Below, piece after piece: positions 7,721 through 18,035 of a DNA stretch of 64,000 nt (positions within the stretch are counted from its first letter, which is position 1; the number at the start of each line of letters is the position of its first letter). Below the pieces are notes generated by a model. It saw only the letters and a list, made by a program, of their open reading frames with translations, searched no databases and was not told the origin of the DNA. The position numbers and the translations under genes were made by a program. The DNA comes from Pandoraea fibrosis. Its GTDB lineage: Bacteria > Pseudomonadota > Gammaproteobacteria > Burkholderiales > Burkholderiaceae. The DNA lies in NCBI RefSeq assembly GCF_000807775.2, contig NZ_CP047385.1, positions 2,852,001 to 2,916,000 of the forward strand, given 5' to 3'.

Positions 7721-10700
7721 ATGAATAAGAACCGATTCCGTAAGGTGTTTAGTGAGCGTCTGGGCATGCTGGTAGCCGTAGGTGAGGACGCTAAGGGCCA
7801 AGGGAAGGGACTGGGTACTGGCACCGGAGGTGGTGCTGTCGTTGATTTACATGTCGTCTCAGGGATCAAGAGCGTGGTGCTGGCGATTGTGCTTGCGTTG
7901 GCGGAGACGACAGCGTTCGCGCAGTCGCTGCCCACAGGCGGTCAATACACCGCAGGCTCGGGCACGATCAGCACGAATGGCGGCACCATGACCGTCGATC
8001 AGAACACCCAGCGCGGGGTGATTAACTGGAACACGTTTAACGTGGGTGCGGGTAATACGGTTCAGTTCAATCAACCGAACGCTCAGTCGAAGACGCTCAA
8101 TATCGTCAGCGGTGGCATGCCGTCCAATATTCAGGGCAGTCTGCTCGCCAACGGTCAGATCTTCATCCAGAACTCCAGCGGCATTCTCTTTGGTAAGGGC
8201 GCGGTGGTTAACGTCGGTTCGCTGTTGGCGACGACCAAGGCGATCGATCCGAATGCGTTCATGAATGGGGACGTGCTGACCCTATCGTCGACGGGCCAGA
8301 ACGGAAAAGTACAGAATGACGGCACGATCAATGCGTCGGGTTTTGTGACGCTGATGGGCGATCAGGTGCGTAATACCGGCTCGATCACGGTGCCGGGCGG
8401 GCAGGTGGTGCTCGCCGCGGGCGATAGCGCCACAGTGGCGCTGGCCAACAGCCAGGGCCTGAGCCTGACGCTGACCAACGCGACAGCCAGTGCCTTGGTG
8501 GAGAACAGCGGTCAGATCGTGGCGGATAACGGTTCGGTCCTGCTGACCGCGCGCGGTAGCGACACGTTGCTCAAGACGGTGATCAATATGTCGGGCGTGG
8601 TGCAAGCCGGCTCAGGAGCGATTGTGGCTGACGCAGGCAGCACAGGCGACGTGATCGTCACGGGCAAGCTCGATGCGTCGAACATGAGCGCGGGTGGTGT
8701 GGGCGGCGACGTGGTGCTCTCAGGCAACCGCATCGGCCTATCGGACACAGCGCGCATCGATGTGAGCGGCGATGGCGACGCAGGCTATGCGGTCATTGGC
8801 GGTGACACGCTGCACAAGGTGCCGGGCACCAAGGCAGCAGGATTGATCGGCAACGTGACGTTCGCCGACGCAGTACAGATCGACCGTGGCGCCCAGATCA
8901 TGGCGCGTTCGGTGCATGGCAACGGCGGCTTTCTGGAGACGTCGGGCCGTTACCTGAACATGCAAGGGCAGGTCGATGCGTCGGCACCGAACGGCAAGAA
9001 TGGCTCGTGGCTGATCGATCCGACGGATGTGACGATTAGCACGGATGACGACACAAACTACACCGGCCCGTTGGGCAACGGCACGTTCAATTGGAATACC
9101 GGGTCCGAGACGGCGGTGGTGAACAACGGCTCGCTGGTCGACGCGCTGAACAGCGGCACGGACGTGACGATCACCACGGCGAGTGATGGCCCTGCCACGG
9201 GCAATATCTCGGTGAAAGCAGACATCGTCACGCATAGCGCCCAGAGCGCAAACCTGACGCTGCTTGCCAACAACAGTCTGTACATCGGGGATCAGACGGA
9301 TGTGCGAATTGCGGCGGACGGCGACGGTGCGCTCAACGTCAATATGGTGGCAACTGATGGCACGGCGTATGTCGGAAGCACCGGGCATAACGTGACCTTT
9401 GACACGAAGGGCAACGTCAGTATCACGGGGGGGAGTGAGACCTCTGGGGCGGTAGGGTTGCAACTGGCCGGCAACGTGAACGTTGTCTCCGGCAACGTGG
9501 CGCTTACGGGATCATCCAATAGCAACGTTGGCGTCAAAGGGCTTGAGAACTCCGCGATAAATGTGTCCGACGGTCATCTCGATATCAATGGTTCGTCGGG
9601 TTTGTCGACTGGCGTCGATATTTCAAACTTGACGATTGACGGAACCGCCACGGCTGGACTGACAGGCGCGGGAAGAACGGGCGTAGCCGCAGACAATATC
9701 GTTGTGTCGAATAGCGGCGCGCTTGACATTTCCGGTATCGGAACCCCGCCAAATGAGGGCTACCACGGAACGGGTGTCAAAGTCACGAACCTCACGATCG
9801 GAGGGAGTGGCTCTGTCAATATCACTGGTGAAGGCCGAGTCCTTACTAAAGACCTGGATAGCCACGGTGTCATTGCGGACAATATCAGTGTTTCCGAGCA
9901 CGGATCGCTAAATATCGCCGGCGAGTCTCTTGGGAGAAATGATTCTTCCGCGGTGAACATCGCAAACCTCAGTGTTTTCGGCGACGGCAGGGTCAACGTG
10001 ACGGGGAATAGTACCTATAACGGTTCATTTTCCCCCTTCGGCGTTATGGCGAATAACATTAGTGTGTCGGAAAATGGCTCGCTCAATGTCACCGGTGTCG
10101 CGCAAACAGGGCAAGCAGTTCACGTCACCAATGTCTCAGTCTCAGGCCACGGATCGCTCGATCTTGTTGGCACCTCGAACTTCAGTAATACCAATCAAAA
10201 CGACGCGGCAGTCTTCGTCAACAATCTGAGCGTTGCTGACGAGGCTTCCGCCAATCTCACGGGGTCGGGTTTTATCGGAATTAATGTGAGTGTCGTTCGC
10301 GTCTCCGACCATGCCTCGGTCAATTTCACTGGCAATGGGGGTAAGTTCACTGGCGTCAGCATAGGAGGGCTTACCGTTTCTGGCGGGACCGTAGATTTCA
10401 ACGGGACTGGCCGCGGCACGGGCTCGGGCGTTGTTGCCACTAATGTCAATGCGTCCAACGGCGCGTTAATTTCTTTCAACGGAACGACCTCCGGAACGGG
10501 TAACGCCGTTTGTATAACCACTGCTATCGTCTCCAGTGATGCCTCAATTGACGCCATCGGAACAGCGACTGGATCAGGCGCAGGAATCAATGTAACCAAT
10601 GTGAGGGCCTCTACCGGCAGTTCACTCAATTTCACAGGGACTGCCGCTTCGGGGGGCGGCATTGTCGCAACGACCGTAAACGTTTCCGGTGGTTCGGCTA

Positions 10701-13700
10701 ATTTCAGCGGGACCAGTGGGGGAGCGGGTGCAGGTATTTCCGCCAGCCACATCGTTGCTTCCGGCGGTTCAATCGATCTCACTGGAAATGGCACTGGATC
10801 CGGGGCAGGCGTCAGCGCCACCGACGTCACCGTTTCCGGCAATGGATCCATGCATTTCAATGGCGCCAGTGCGGCGAGCACGGGTGTTGACGCCAATCAG
10901 GTCATCGCTTCCAGTAACGGCGCAATCGATCTCATTGGACATGGCGCGACAGCGGGCGTCTCGGTCACTGACGGGAATGTCTCCGGTGGTTCAGTAAAAC
11001 TGAACGGCACATCAGAAGCCGCGACAGGTGTCAATATTGCCAATCTCACGGTAAGTGGCGACGCTAAGGTAGAGGGTGTTGGTACCGGCGCGACGGGGGT
11101 GATTGCCGACCAGATCAATGTCCTGGACAACGGGGTGCTTGATATTGCGGGCAATGGCACCGGAGCGGGAGCGGGCGTCCTCGCCGCTAATGTCACCGCT
11201 TCCGGCAGCGGAGCCATTCATCTCAATGGCACAAGCGCGGCGAGTGCGGGTGTTGACGTCAATCACGTCGAGGCTGCCGGAAGCAGCGTCATCGATCTCG
11301 TTGGGAATGGCGCCACAGCGGGAATCTCGGCAACGGACGTGAATGCGACCGGTGGCTCGGTGGCGATGAACGGCACATCGGACACTGCAACGGGCGTCAA
11401 TATTGCCGATCTGACAATCAGTGGCGACGCTAAAGTGGGGGTGGTGGGCACTGGCACGACGGGAGTGATTGCGGATCGCATCGATGTTGCAGACAACGGT
11501 GAGCTAGGAATTTCCGGCAATGGAATCTCGACGGATACGGCGCACGGTGTGATGCTGGCGAATCTTACGATTGAAGGCAGCGGCTCCGCCAATATCACTG
11601 GAATCTCGAACGGTAGCGACAAGGACAATATGTCTTTCGGCGTTGACGCAAATAACATTAGTGTCTCCGGTCTGGGGTCCCTCAATGTTGTTGGCAATAC
11701 CGCAGGGCGAGAGAGATCTGCAGGGGTTAACGTAACCAACCTCGATGTCTCGGGCGACGCTTCAGTCGACGTGACCGGTTATTCGTCCTATGGTGGGTCG
11801 TATTCCGCCTATGGCATCAGAGCGACCGACGTCAACGTTTCCGGAGGCGGTACGTTCAATGCCACCGGTACCGCCGTGGCAGGAGAGGGCGTTGGGGCGA
11901 CGAATGTCCATGTGTTCGAAAGCGGCTCAATCGATATTGTGGGTAGCGTTGCTTCCGCTAATCCCAATCAGACAGCCGCCGCCGTTGCGTTAAGCGGCTT
12001 TGAAGTCTCGGGAAGCGGCTCTGCGAATGTCACGGGGGCAGGGTTTGTCGGCATCAAGGCAAACAAGATCACCGTTTCCGACGATGGGAAAATCAATCTC
12101 TACGGTACCGCCACGAATACTTCGGGCATCGGCGTTGTTGCTACGAACGTCACTGCATCCGGCGGCTTGATCGATGTGGACGGTGCGAGCGCTGGCTCAG
12201 GCGCAGGCGTGAGCGCATCCAACGTTACCGCGGCTGGCGGCGTCATTCATCTCGCCGGCGTCAGCACTGGATCGGGGGCCGGCGTTAGCGCAACCAATGT
12301 CAGCGCGTCCGCAGGCGAGATCGATATCCTGGGAACCAACACCGGATCGGCGGCTGGCGTCAGCGCCACCAACGTCGCCGCTTCTGGCACGGGCTCTATC
12401 ATTGTCAATGGCACAAGCACTACGACTGCTGGCATCGAGGCGCAGCATGTCGTTGCTTCCGAGAGCGGTTCCATTGATCTGACGGGAAGTGGCGTCACGT
12501 CGGGTATTGCTGCATCGGAGATCGATGTTTCCGGCGGCGTGGTGAAGATGAACGGCACGTCACAGACCGGAGACGGCGTCGTTCTGTTGGCCAGTGTGAA
12601 GGTATCCGGAGATGGGGCGCTGACGATCGCTGGCAACAGCGTCTCGGGAAGCGGCGTTTCTCTGCCGGCGGATGTCGATATCTCAGGCGGTCGCATGACG
12701 CTGATCGGATCATCCGAGTCTGGCGTTGGCCTTTCCGAGGCAGGCGGCTCAGTCAACGTTTCGGGAAATGGCGTAGCGGACCTCTCGGGTACGTCGAACG
12801 ATAGCAGCGGTGTACAAATCGGGTCGGACGTCAATGTCTCAGGTGCCGGCGCTCTGAGCGTTTCCGGAATTTCGACCAATGGCACCGGCACGTTGCTCGA
12901 TGGCGATATCAACGTGAACGACAGTGCAACGGTAGACGTCTCGGGCACCTCGACGAGTGGGGTCGGCACTCAAGCTGATGGAGCGATCCATGTTTCGGGC
13001 GATGGCCGGACAACCTTCAGAGGCACATCGACGAACGGCGTTGGCACCCAAGTCGGAGGGGCGATCGATGTCTCCGGCAACGGCCGCGTCAACGTCTCAG
13101 GTACCTCTGCGAGCGACGCAGGCGTACTTCTCGATCCGACCGGCTCGGTGACGGCATCGGGTGAAGGCTCCGCGACAATCTCGGGCAATTCGATGGATGG
13201 CGTTGGCGCGCAAATCAACGGAACCGTGAACGCTCGCGAGAACGGTTCGATCATTATCCTGGGACGCTCGGAGAACAGCACTGGCGCACTGATTGACGTC
13301 AACGGCTTGGCGAGTGCGTCGGACAACGGATCGATCGATATCTCTGGTGCGTCGACGAACGGTAGTGGCGCTCAAGTCGATGGCCTGGTCGACATTAAGG
13401 ACTATGCGTCGGGTAACGTGTCGGGCATGTCGACGAACGCGCAAGGGATGGCCGTCGGAGCGGACGGTGTCATCAAGACATCCGATAACGGGTCGAGCCA
13501 CATTACCGGAAGCAGTCTGAATGGTAGCGGCGTGAGCATCGATGGCTTGGTCGATGTGTCGGGAAGTGGTTTGGGGAATATCAGCGGCAACTCGACCAAC
13601 GGCGTAAGTATGGTTCTGGGGAACCATGCCCTGATCGCCGCGAGCGACAACAGTGTGCTGAACGTGAGCGCACCGGGCAACGCGAACGGCTCCATCGCCG

Positions 13701-14389
13701 TGAATCAGTCGGGCGACGCAAAGGTCTACATCGACTACAACATTCCCGATAACAACGGCAATACGACCCCGGTAGACCCCACCGATCCGACAGGGCCAAC
13801 GAATCCGACAAACCCCACCGACCCGACGACCAATACGCCGGGAGACGGCGGCGTCACCAATCCCTCAACCGGCGATTCGGGCGGCGGGAGCAACAGCGTC
13901 GGCGGAATCGTTGGAGGTGTGCTCGGTGCCGTCGGTCTTGGCACGTTGATCTTGAACACCCACGGTGTGATGTACCTGGAGCAGCCAGTGCCGTTGGCCG
14001 TGGATTCGGGGGATGTGTCGTACTGGGGCGAGGTGTCGCTCGAGCATTTACAGATCGATCTGAACGGCGATCAGGCGGAGATCGCCCTTCATACTCCTGA
14101 CGGACCCGTCAAACGTCAGCTCAAACTCCTGGACGGCGGCGATGGCGTGAAGCACTACACCTCAGTCGACGAACAGACCGGCATCAAGTCGGATCTCACT
14201 TTCAACCCGAAGACGAGCGAGTACTTCTACACAGAAGCGGGGACAAGGGCGAGCAAGGCCTACAAAGTCTCGGCCCACGGATGGCTCAAGGAGCGGGCCA
14301 CACTCGGGGCGCCGTCGCCATTGGCGAACGCGTCAATGCCGGTGGATCAGACGGCGCATGCCGCACAAGTCAGCTCGATTGCGAAGTGA
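7721..14389 (+). CDS. TpsA exoprotein 2: giant HMW/FHA-type two-partner-secretion adhesin
   Basis: A 2222-residue paralogue of the exoprotein at 3226. The extended signal peptide (MNKNRFRKVFSERLGMLVAV), TPS domain and following segment to about residue 600 are almost identical to exoprotein 1. The middle is a different and much longer repeat region built of SGNGS-, NVSG- and ITG-type units of about 20-25 residues. It includes a near-duplicate block of 122 residues (nt 10871 against 11237) and a larger super-repeat (about 9680-10430 against 11460-12200). Sequons N-X-S/T are very frequent. The end repeats the design of exoprotein 1: proline/threonine linker, Gly-rich hydrophobic segment (GGIVGGVLGAVGLGTLIL) and conserved domain from YLEQPVPLAVDSGD. 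One cysteine occurs in the repeats (GNAVCITT) and none at the C-terminus. The downstream tpsB overlaps its last 32 bp, which supports an operon. Confidence 0.93.
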   Translation: MNKNRFRKVFSERLGMLVAVGEDAKGQGKGLGTGTGGGAVVDLHVVSGIKSVVLAIVLALAETTAFAQSLPTGGQYTAGSGTISTNGGTMTVDQNTQRGVINWNTFNVGAGNTVQFNQPNAQSKTLNIVSGGMPSNIQGSLLANGQIFIQNSSGILFGKGAVVNVGSLLATTKAIDPNAFMNGDVLTLSSTGQNGKVQNDGTINASGFVTLMGDQVRNTGSITVPGGQVVLAAGDSATVALANSQGLSLTLTNATASALVENSGQIVADNGSVLLTARGSDTLLKTVINMSGVVQAGSGAIVADAGSTGDVIVTGKLDASNMSAGGVGGDVVLSGNRIGLSDTARIDVSGDGDAGYAVIGGDTLHKVPGTKAAGLIGNVTFADAVQIDRGAQIMARSVHGNGGFLETSGRYLNMQGQVDASAPNGKNGSWLIDPTDVTISTDDDTNYTGPLGNGTFNWNTGSETAVVNNGSLVDALNSGTDVTITTASDGPATGNISVKADIVTHSAQSANLTLLANNSLYIGDQTDVRIAADGDGALNVNMVATDGTAYVGSTGHNVTFDTKGNVSITGGSETSGAVGLQLAGNVNVVSGNVALTGSSNSNVGVKGLENSAINVSDGHLDINGSSGLSTGVDISNLTIDGTATAGLTGAGRTGVAADNIVVSNSGALDISGIGTPPNEGYHGTGVKVTNLTIGGSGSVNITGEGRVLTKDLDSHGVIADNISVSEHGSLNIAGESLGRNDSSAVNIANLSVFGDGRVNVTGNSTYNGSFSPFGVMANNISVSENGSLNVTGVAQTGQAVHVTNVSVSGHGSLDLVGTSNFSNTNQNDAAVFVNNLSVADEASANLTGSGFIGINVSVVRVSDHASVNFTGNGGKFTGVSIGGLTVSGGTVDFNGTGRGTGSGVVATNVNASNGALISFNGTTSGTGNAVCITTAIVSSDASIDAIGTATGSGAGINVTNVRASTGSSLNFTGTAASGGGIVATTVNVSGGSANFSGTSGGAGAGISASHIVASGGSIDLTGNGTGSGAGVSATDVTVSGNGSMHFNGASAASTGVDANQVIASSNGAIDLIGHGATAGVSVTDGNVSGGSVKLNGTSEAATGVNIANLTVSGDAKVEGVGTGATGVIADQINVLDNGVLDIAGNGTGAGAGVLAANVTASGSGAIHLNGTSAASAGVDVNHVEAAGSSVIDLVGNGATAGISATDVNATGGSVAMNGTSDTATGVNIADLTISGDAKVGVVGTGTTGVIADRIDVADNGELGISGNGISTDTAHGVMLANLTIEGSGSANITGISNGSDKDNMSFGVDANNISVSGLGSLNVVGNTAGRERSAGVNVTNLDVSGDASVDVTGYSSYGGSYSAYGIRATDVNVSGGGTFNATGTAVAGEGVGATNVHVFESGSIDIVGSVASANPNQTAAAVALSGFEVSGSGSANVTGAGFVGIKANKITVSDDGKINLYGTATNTSGIGVVATNVTASGGLIDVDGASAGSGAGVSASNVTAAGGVIHLAGVSTGSGAGVSATNVSASAGEIDILGTNTGSAAGVSATNVAASGTGSIIVNGTSTTTAGIEAQHVVASESGSIDLTGSGVTSGIAASEIDVSGGVVKMNGTSQTGDGVVLLASVKVSGDGALTIAGNSVSGSGVSLPADVDISGGRMTLIGSSESGVGLSEAGGSVNVSGNGVADLSGTSNDSSGVQIGSDVNVSGAGALSVSGISTNGTGTLLDGDINVNDSATVDVSGTSTSGVGTQADGAIHVSGDGRTTFRGTSTNGVGTQVGGAIDVSGNGRVNVSGTSASDAGVLLDPTGSVTASGEGSATISGNSMDGVGAQINGTVNARENGSIIILGRSENSTGALIDVNGLASASDNGSIDISGASTNGSGAQVDGLVDIKDYASGNVSGMSTNAQGMAVGADGVIKTSDNGSSHITGSSLNGSGVSIDGLVDVSGSGLGNISGNSTNGVSMVLGNHALIAASDNSVLNVSAPGNANGSIAVNQSGDAKVYIDYNIPDNNGNTTPVDPTDPTGPTNPTNPTDPTTNTPGDGGVTNPSTGDSGGGSNSVGGIVGGVLGAVGLGTLILNTHGVMYLEQPVPLAVDSGDVSYWGEVSLEHLQIDLNGDQAEIALHTPDGPVKRQLKLLDGGDGVKHYTSVDEQTGIKSDLTFNPKTSEYFYTEAGTRASKAYKVSAHGWLKERATLGAPSPLANASMPVDQTAHAAQVSSIAK

Positions 14390-16163
14390 GTGGATTGGCG
14401 CCGTGGCAGACACTGCTGCCGCGGCGCCGACTGACGACAAACGGAAGAGCCGAACTGTGCGGAACCTAACCGAAAGCCACCGAAATCGCTGGCGGAAAAT
14501 CATCACGATCGCCGCTGTGCTGTGGGCATTGACGCCTTGTGCACAGGCGATTTCGCATGCTCCGGAAGTGCCGCTTTCGGTGCATCGGAACGGGCAAATC
14601 GTCGCCGGGAGCATCGCTATTCGGGTTGTGCCAGAGCTCGCGACGCTACCGGCAGGCATGCGTGAGGCACTGGAGTCTGCGCTCGCGCAGATGACCGAAC
14701 CTGCGCCGAAAACACTTCAAGACGTCACGCAATGGTCGGAGCGTCTGACGCAAGCACTCCGGCAAGGCGGCTTTCCCGTGGGATTGGTCGTCATGACGGC
14801 AGACGATTGGGAAACAGCCAACCGCACCGGGTATACGGTGTTTTCCGTCTATCCCGGCCGGGTGAGTCACGTTGTCCTTCAGAACCACTCACGAGCCAAG
14901 GACGGGCACCTTATCAAGGTGATTCATCAGGCGTTGTGCAACACGCAGGATCTGAGCGCGACGTCGTGTGTCTTGCAAACGGCCAATCTCGAGCGCACGA
15001 CGCAACTGCTTCAGGACATTCCTGGCGTCAGAATGGACGGCACGCCTCAGGCGGCACCGGGCGAAGGAACGGGGGCGGTGCAGCTTACGTTCAGCGTGGC
15101 AGAGCAGGGCGAACCGTACACGTTTGGCGCGAGCATCGACAACCAAGGGGTGGAGTCCACAGGGAAGACCCGCCTTGGTGCGTCGGTGTCCGGCAACAAC
15201 GTGTTCGGCATCGGCGACAACTATGCCGCCAACGTGTTTGTGACGAACAAGCAAATGTGGACCGGCGGTGTGATGGCCAGCGTTCCGCTCGGCGATCAGG
15301 GGTTGCGCGCCACGGCGGGCTGGAGCGCACAGACGTACAGCATCAACGCCGGAACGGCGCTCTCCGGTCTTTCGAATACGGCGAACATCGGCATCGATTA
15401 CCCCTTCACGCGTGGGCTGGACCGAAACGTTCGCGGGCAAATCCTGCTGTTGCACACCAACTCGAAGACGACCTGGGATGACTTCGACTTCAGTACACGC
15501 AGCACGCTCAGTTCGGTGCGCTTCCAGATGCAGGCCGACAACGGTGATCGCCAGATCGCCCTGAGGGCGGAGCCTTGGAGCGTCGTGGGCGCGATCACTG
15601 TTGGACATCAGAGTAGCGATGAAGCCAGTTTTGACGCAGGACCACAGCGCGCTGGCAACTATGCAAAGTTCACGCTGCTGGGTTCGAAGATCTGGCAGAT
15701 CGGCGGCACCGGCAACACCTACGTGCTAAGCCGGTTGAACACGCAGTGGGCCAGCAAAAACCTCGACTTCAGCGAAAAGATGATGCTCGGCGGCCCAAGT
15801 GCCGTGCGTGCCTACCCCATCGACGAAGAATCCGCAGACGATGCCGCCGTGCTGAACCTTGGTCTCTATCACCGGTTCCCGATCTTCCCCGGCCATCAGC
15901 TACAGCTTGGCACGTTCGTTGACGTTGCCTTCGCCCGCATCAATCACGATCCGTGGCCGGGCTGGAGTTCCGGGTATGTCGGCATTCCCAATGTGCGCAA
16001 TGAACGGCTGCTCAGCGGCTATGGCGTGAGCGCGGACTGGCTGACTCCGATCGGGCTGACGTTGTCGCTGTCGCTGGCGCGACGATTCCCGTTCTCGCCC
16101 GCGTCGTGGTCGCAGTCGGCGTTGCCGACGCAGGTATGGCTCGCGATGAGCTGGAGCCATTGA
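14358..16163 (+). CDS. TpsB outer-membrane transporter (FhaC/ShlB/HMW1B family)
   Basis: An Omp85-superfamily pore of 601 residues that exports TpsA proteins. A hydrophobic signal sequence lies unusually far in, at about residues 47-64 (IITIAAVLWALTPCAQA), so a later start, for example the GTG at 14403, is possible. POTRA-like sequence follows (residues 65-230, with a CNTQDLSATSC cysteine pair), then a 16-strand barrel. The family's loop 6 signature is present as LGGPSAVRAYPIDE near residue 475. The ATG overlaps the end of the second tpsA, so both are probably translated from one message. It is the only TpsB in the window and so probably serves both exoproteins, whose TPS domains are nearly the same. 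Confidence 0.92.
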   Translation: MPHKSARLRSEWIGAVADTAAAAPTDDKRKSRTVRNLTESHRNRWRKIITIAAVLWALTPCAQAISHAPEVPLSVHRNGQIVAGSIAIRVVPELATLPAGMREALESALAQMTEPAPKTLQDVTQWSERLTQALRQGGFPVGLVVMTADDWETANRTGYTVFSVYPGRVSHVVLQNHSRAKDGHLIKVIHQALCNTQDLSATSCVLQTANLERTTQLLQDIPGVRMDGTPQAAPGEGTGAVQLTFSVAEQGEPYTFGASIDNQGVESTGKTRLGASVSGNNVFGIGDNYAANVFVTNKQMWTGGVMASVPLGDQGLRATAGWSAQTYSINAGTALSGLSNTANIGIDYPFTRGLDRNVRGQILLLHTNSKTTWDDFDFSTRSTLSSVRFQMQADNGDRQIALRAEPWSVVGAITVGHQSSDEASFDAGPQRAGNYAKFTLLGSKIWQIGGTGNTYVLSRLNTQWASKNLDFSEKMMLGGPSAVRAYPIDEESADDAAVLNLGLYHRFPIFPGHQLQLGTFVDVAFARINHDPWPGWSSGYVGIPNVRNERLLSGYGVSADWLTPIGLTLSLSLARRFPFSPASWSQSALPTQVWLAMSWSH

Positions 16164-16190
16164 ACCCGGTCCAATTTTCGAGAGAATCCA

Positions 16191-18035
16191 ATGGATATCA
16201 GCCTGAACAACTTCGAGTACCTGTGTTATCGACGCGACTACGAAGCCGCTGGTCGAGAGCTTATCCGCTTGCTGCGCGTGCTCGATGAGAACTACGGGTA
16301 CCTGCGCGGCCTCGATGGGTGGGCCCAATCGGCTGAGGCGCGACCGATTCTGGACGAGCACCTGCTGGTGCGCCTGACGTCCGCCATCAGTAGTCTGGTT
16401 GCCGATCCGGAATTCACATTTTCGGAACAGGGGCTCATGCAGATTACGCATTTTCAGCGCTGGATCGCTGCGCTATTCGCGTCGAGCCCGTTCCGGAATG
16501 CGGATCATATTCTGCGCGCATTGGGCATGGACAATATGGCGCGCACCGAGTTGAGCATTCCGCCCAAGCTGATGCACAAATTCCAGTTGTTCTATTTGCC
16601 GGAGTCGGAAGTCCGACTGGACTGGGACATGCTTTGGAAGTTCGACAAGAGGATGGCGGCAAGACTGGCGATTACGCTCATGTCGTCACGCTTTCTCGGC
16701 ACGCCTGCCGCGCACCAAAAGCGCGAAATGCTGTTGCGCTGGCTGCCTGAGCGGCTCGACGAGATCGATAGCCTGGACGATCTGCCGGTCGGCGTGCTGC
16801 ACGACGCCTACATGTTTTGCAGCTACGCCGATCTTCCGGGCAAGCACGACATCAAGAAGCCGATCAATACCTTGATTCGGCGCAAGCTCCAGAGCCTCGG
16901 TCTTTTTGACACGAAGCGACAAGCCGAGCGTCCGGCCGGTGCGAACAAGCCGGTCGCCGTAGTGGTATTGGAATGGTTCTCCAAGAACCATTCCATTTAC
17001 CGGACGCATTCACTGACCATGTCGGCGATGCGTGAGCGGTTCCATGTGGTCGGTATGGGCTACGAGAGCCGCGTGGACGAAGTGGGGCGGGCCATCTTTG
17101 ATGAATTTGTTCCCATCACGGGGGGTAATTCGTGGGCAGATGCCAGTCAGATTCGGGAGCTGTGCGAAGCACGAGACGCACAGGTAATGTACATGCCCAG
17201 CGTCGGTATGTTCCCTATCACCATGGTGATGGCCTGCCTGCGCGTCGCGCCGCTCCAGGTCATGGCGCTTGGTCATCCGGCGACAACGCACGGGCATGCC
17301 ATCGACTATGTCGTTGTCGAAGAGGATTACGTGGGGGATGAGAAGTGCTTCAGTGAAAAGTTGCTGAAGCTGCCTTCCGACGGCATGCCCTATCGACCGC
17401 CAGCCGCCATGCTCGATATGGATCTCAAACCACTGCCCCGCACGAACAATGCCGTGCGTATCGCGGTGGCGGCCACGACCATCAAGCTCAATCCGCGGTT
17501 CTTCGAGATGTGCGGGCGCATTGCGCGCGAATCCAGCGTTCCCGTTGAGTTCCACTTCCTCGTCGGGCAGGCCATCGGCCTGATGCGCCCGCAGTTGCAG
17601 AATCTGGTCCGGCGCATGATGGGAGGCAGCGGCATTGTCTACGGCCATCAGGACTACGAGGCCTACATGAACGTCATCGCGGGATGCGATCTCTTCATGA
17701 ATCCGTTCCCGTTCGGCAATACAAACGGCATTGTCGATACCGTCTGGGCCGGCTTGGTGGGCGTATGCAAGACGGGGCCGGAGGTCAACGAGCATATCGA
17801 CGAAGCCATGTTCCGTCGGCTTGGATTCCCTGCGTGGATGATTGCCCGGAACGACGAGGAATACTTTTCGGCGGTCAAGCGACTGGTGGAGAACCCCCAG
17901 GAGCGCTCGGTGCTCGCAAAGAAGCTGGCCGGTCCGCAGGCCATTCAGAAGTTGATTTTCGAAGGTCGTCCCTCGATCCTCGGTCAACGGTTGGACGCGC
18001 TTTGGCAGCAATTGCACGAGGTGCGGCATGCATGA
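16191..18035 (+). CDS. HMW1C-type cytoplasmic N-glycosyltransferase (GT41-like)
   Basis: A 614-residue soluble enzyme expected to attach hexose from UDP-sugars to asparagine in N-X-S/T sequons of the exoproteins before export. The N-terminal half is all-helical, as in HMW1C. The C-terminal half is a GT-B fold with the family hallmark ALGHPATTHGHAIDYVVVE around residues 357-375, followed by VGDEKCFSEKLLKLP, and a donor-site region NPFPFGNTNGIVDTVWAGL near residues 504-522. No signal peptide or membrane segment is present, as expected for a cytoplasmic enzyme. It follows tpsB by 27 bp with GAGAGAA before the ATG and overlaps the next gene by 8 bp. The partnership with the sequon-rich TpsA proteins is an inference from family and context. 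Donor sugar and chain length cannot be read from sequence. Confidence 0.93.
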   Translation: MDISLNNFEYLCYRRDYEAAGRELIRLLRVLDENYGYLRGLDGWAQSAEARPILDEHLLVRLTSAISSLVADPEFTFSEQGLMQITHFQRWIAALFASSPFRNADHILRALGMDNMARTELSIPPKLMHKFQLFYLPESEVRLDWDMLWKFDKRMAARLAITLMSSRFLGTPAAHQKREMLLRWLPERLDEIDSLDDLPVGVLHDAYMFCSYADLPGKHDIKKPINTLIRRKLQSLGLFDTKRQAERPAGANKPVAVVVLEWFSKNHSIYRTHSLTMSAMRERFHVVGMGYESRVDEVGRAIFDEFVPITGGNSWADASQIRELCEARDAQVMYMPSVGMFPITMVMACLRVAPLQVMALGHPATTHGHAIDYVVVEEDYVGDEKCFSEKLLKLPSDGMPYRPPAAMLDMDLKPLPRTNNAVRIAVAATTIKLNPRFFEMCGRIARESSVPVEFHFLVGQAIGLMRPQLQNLVRRMMGGSGIVYGHQDYEAYMNVIAGCDLFMNPFPFGNTNGIVDTVWAGLVGVCKTGPEVNEHIDEAMFRRLGFPAWMIARNDEEYFSAVKRLVENPQERSVLAKKLAGPQAIQKLIFEGRPSILGQRLDALWQQLHEVRHA

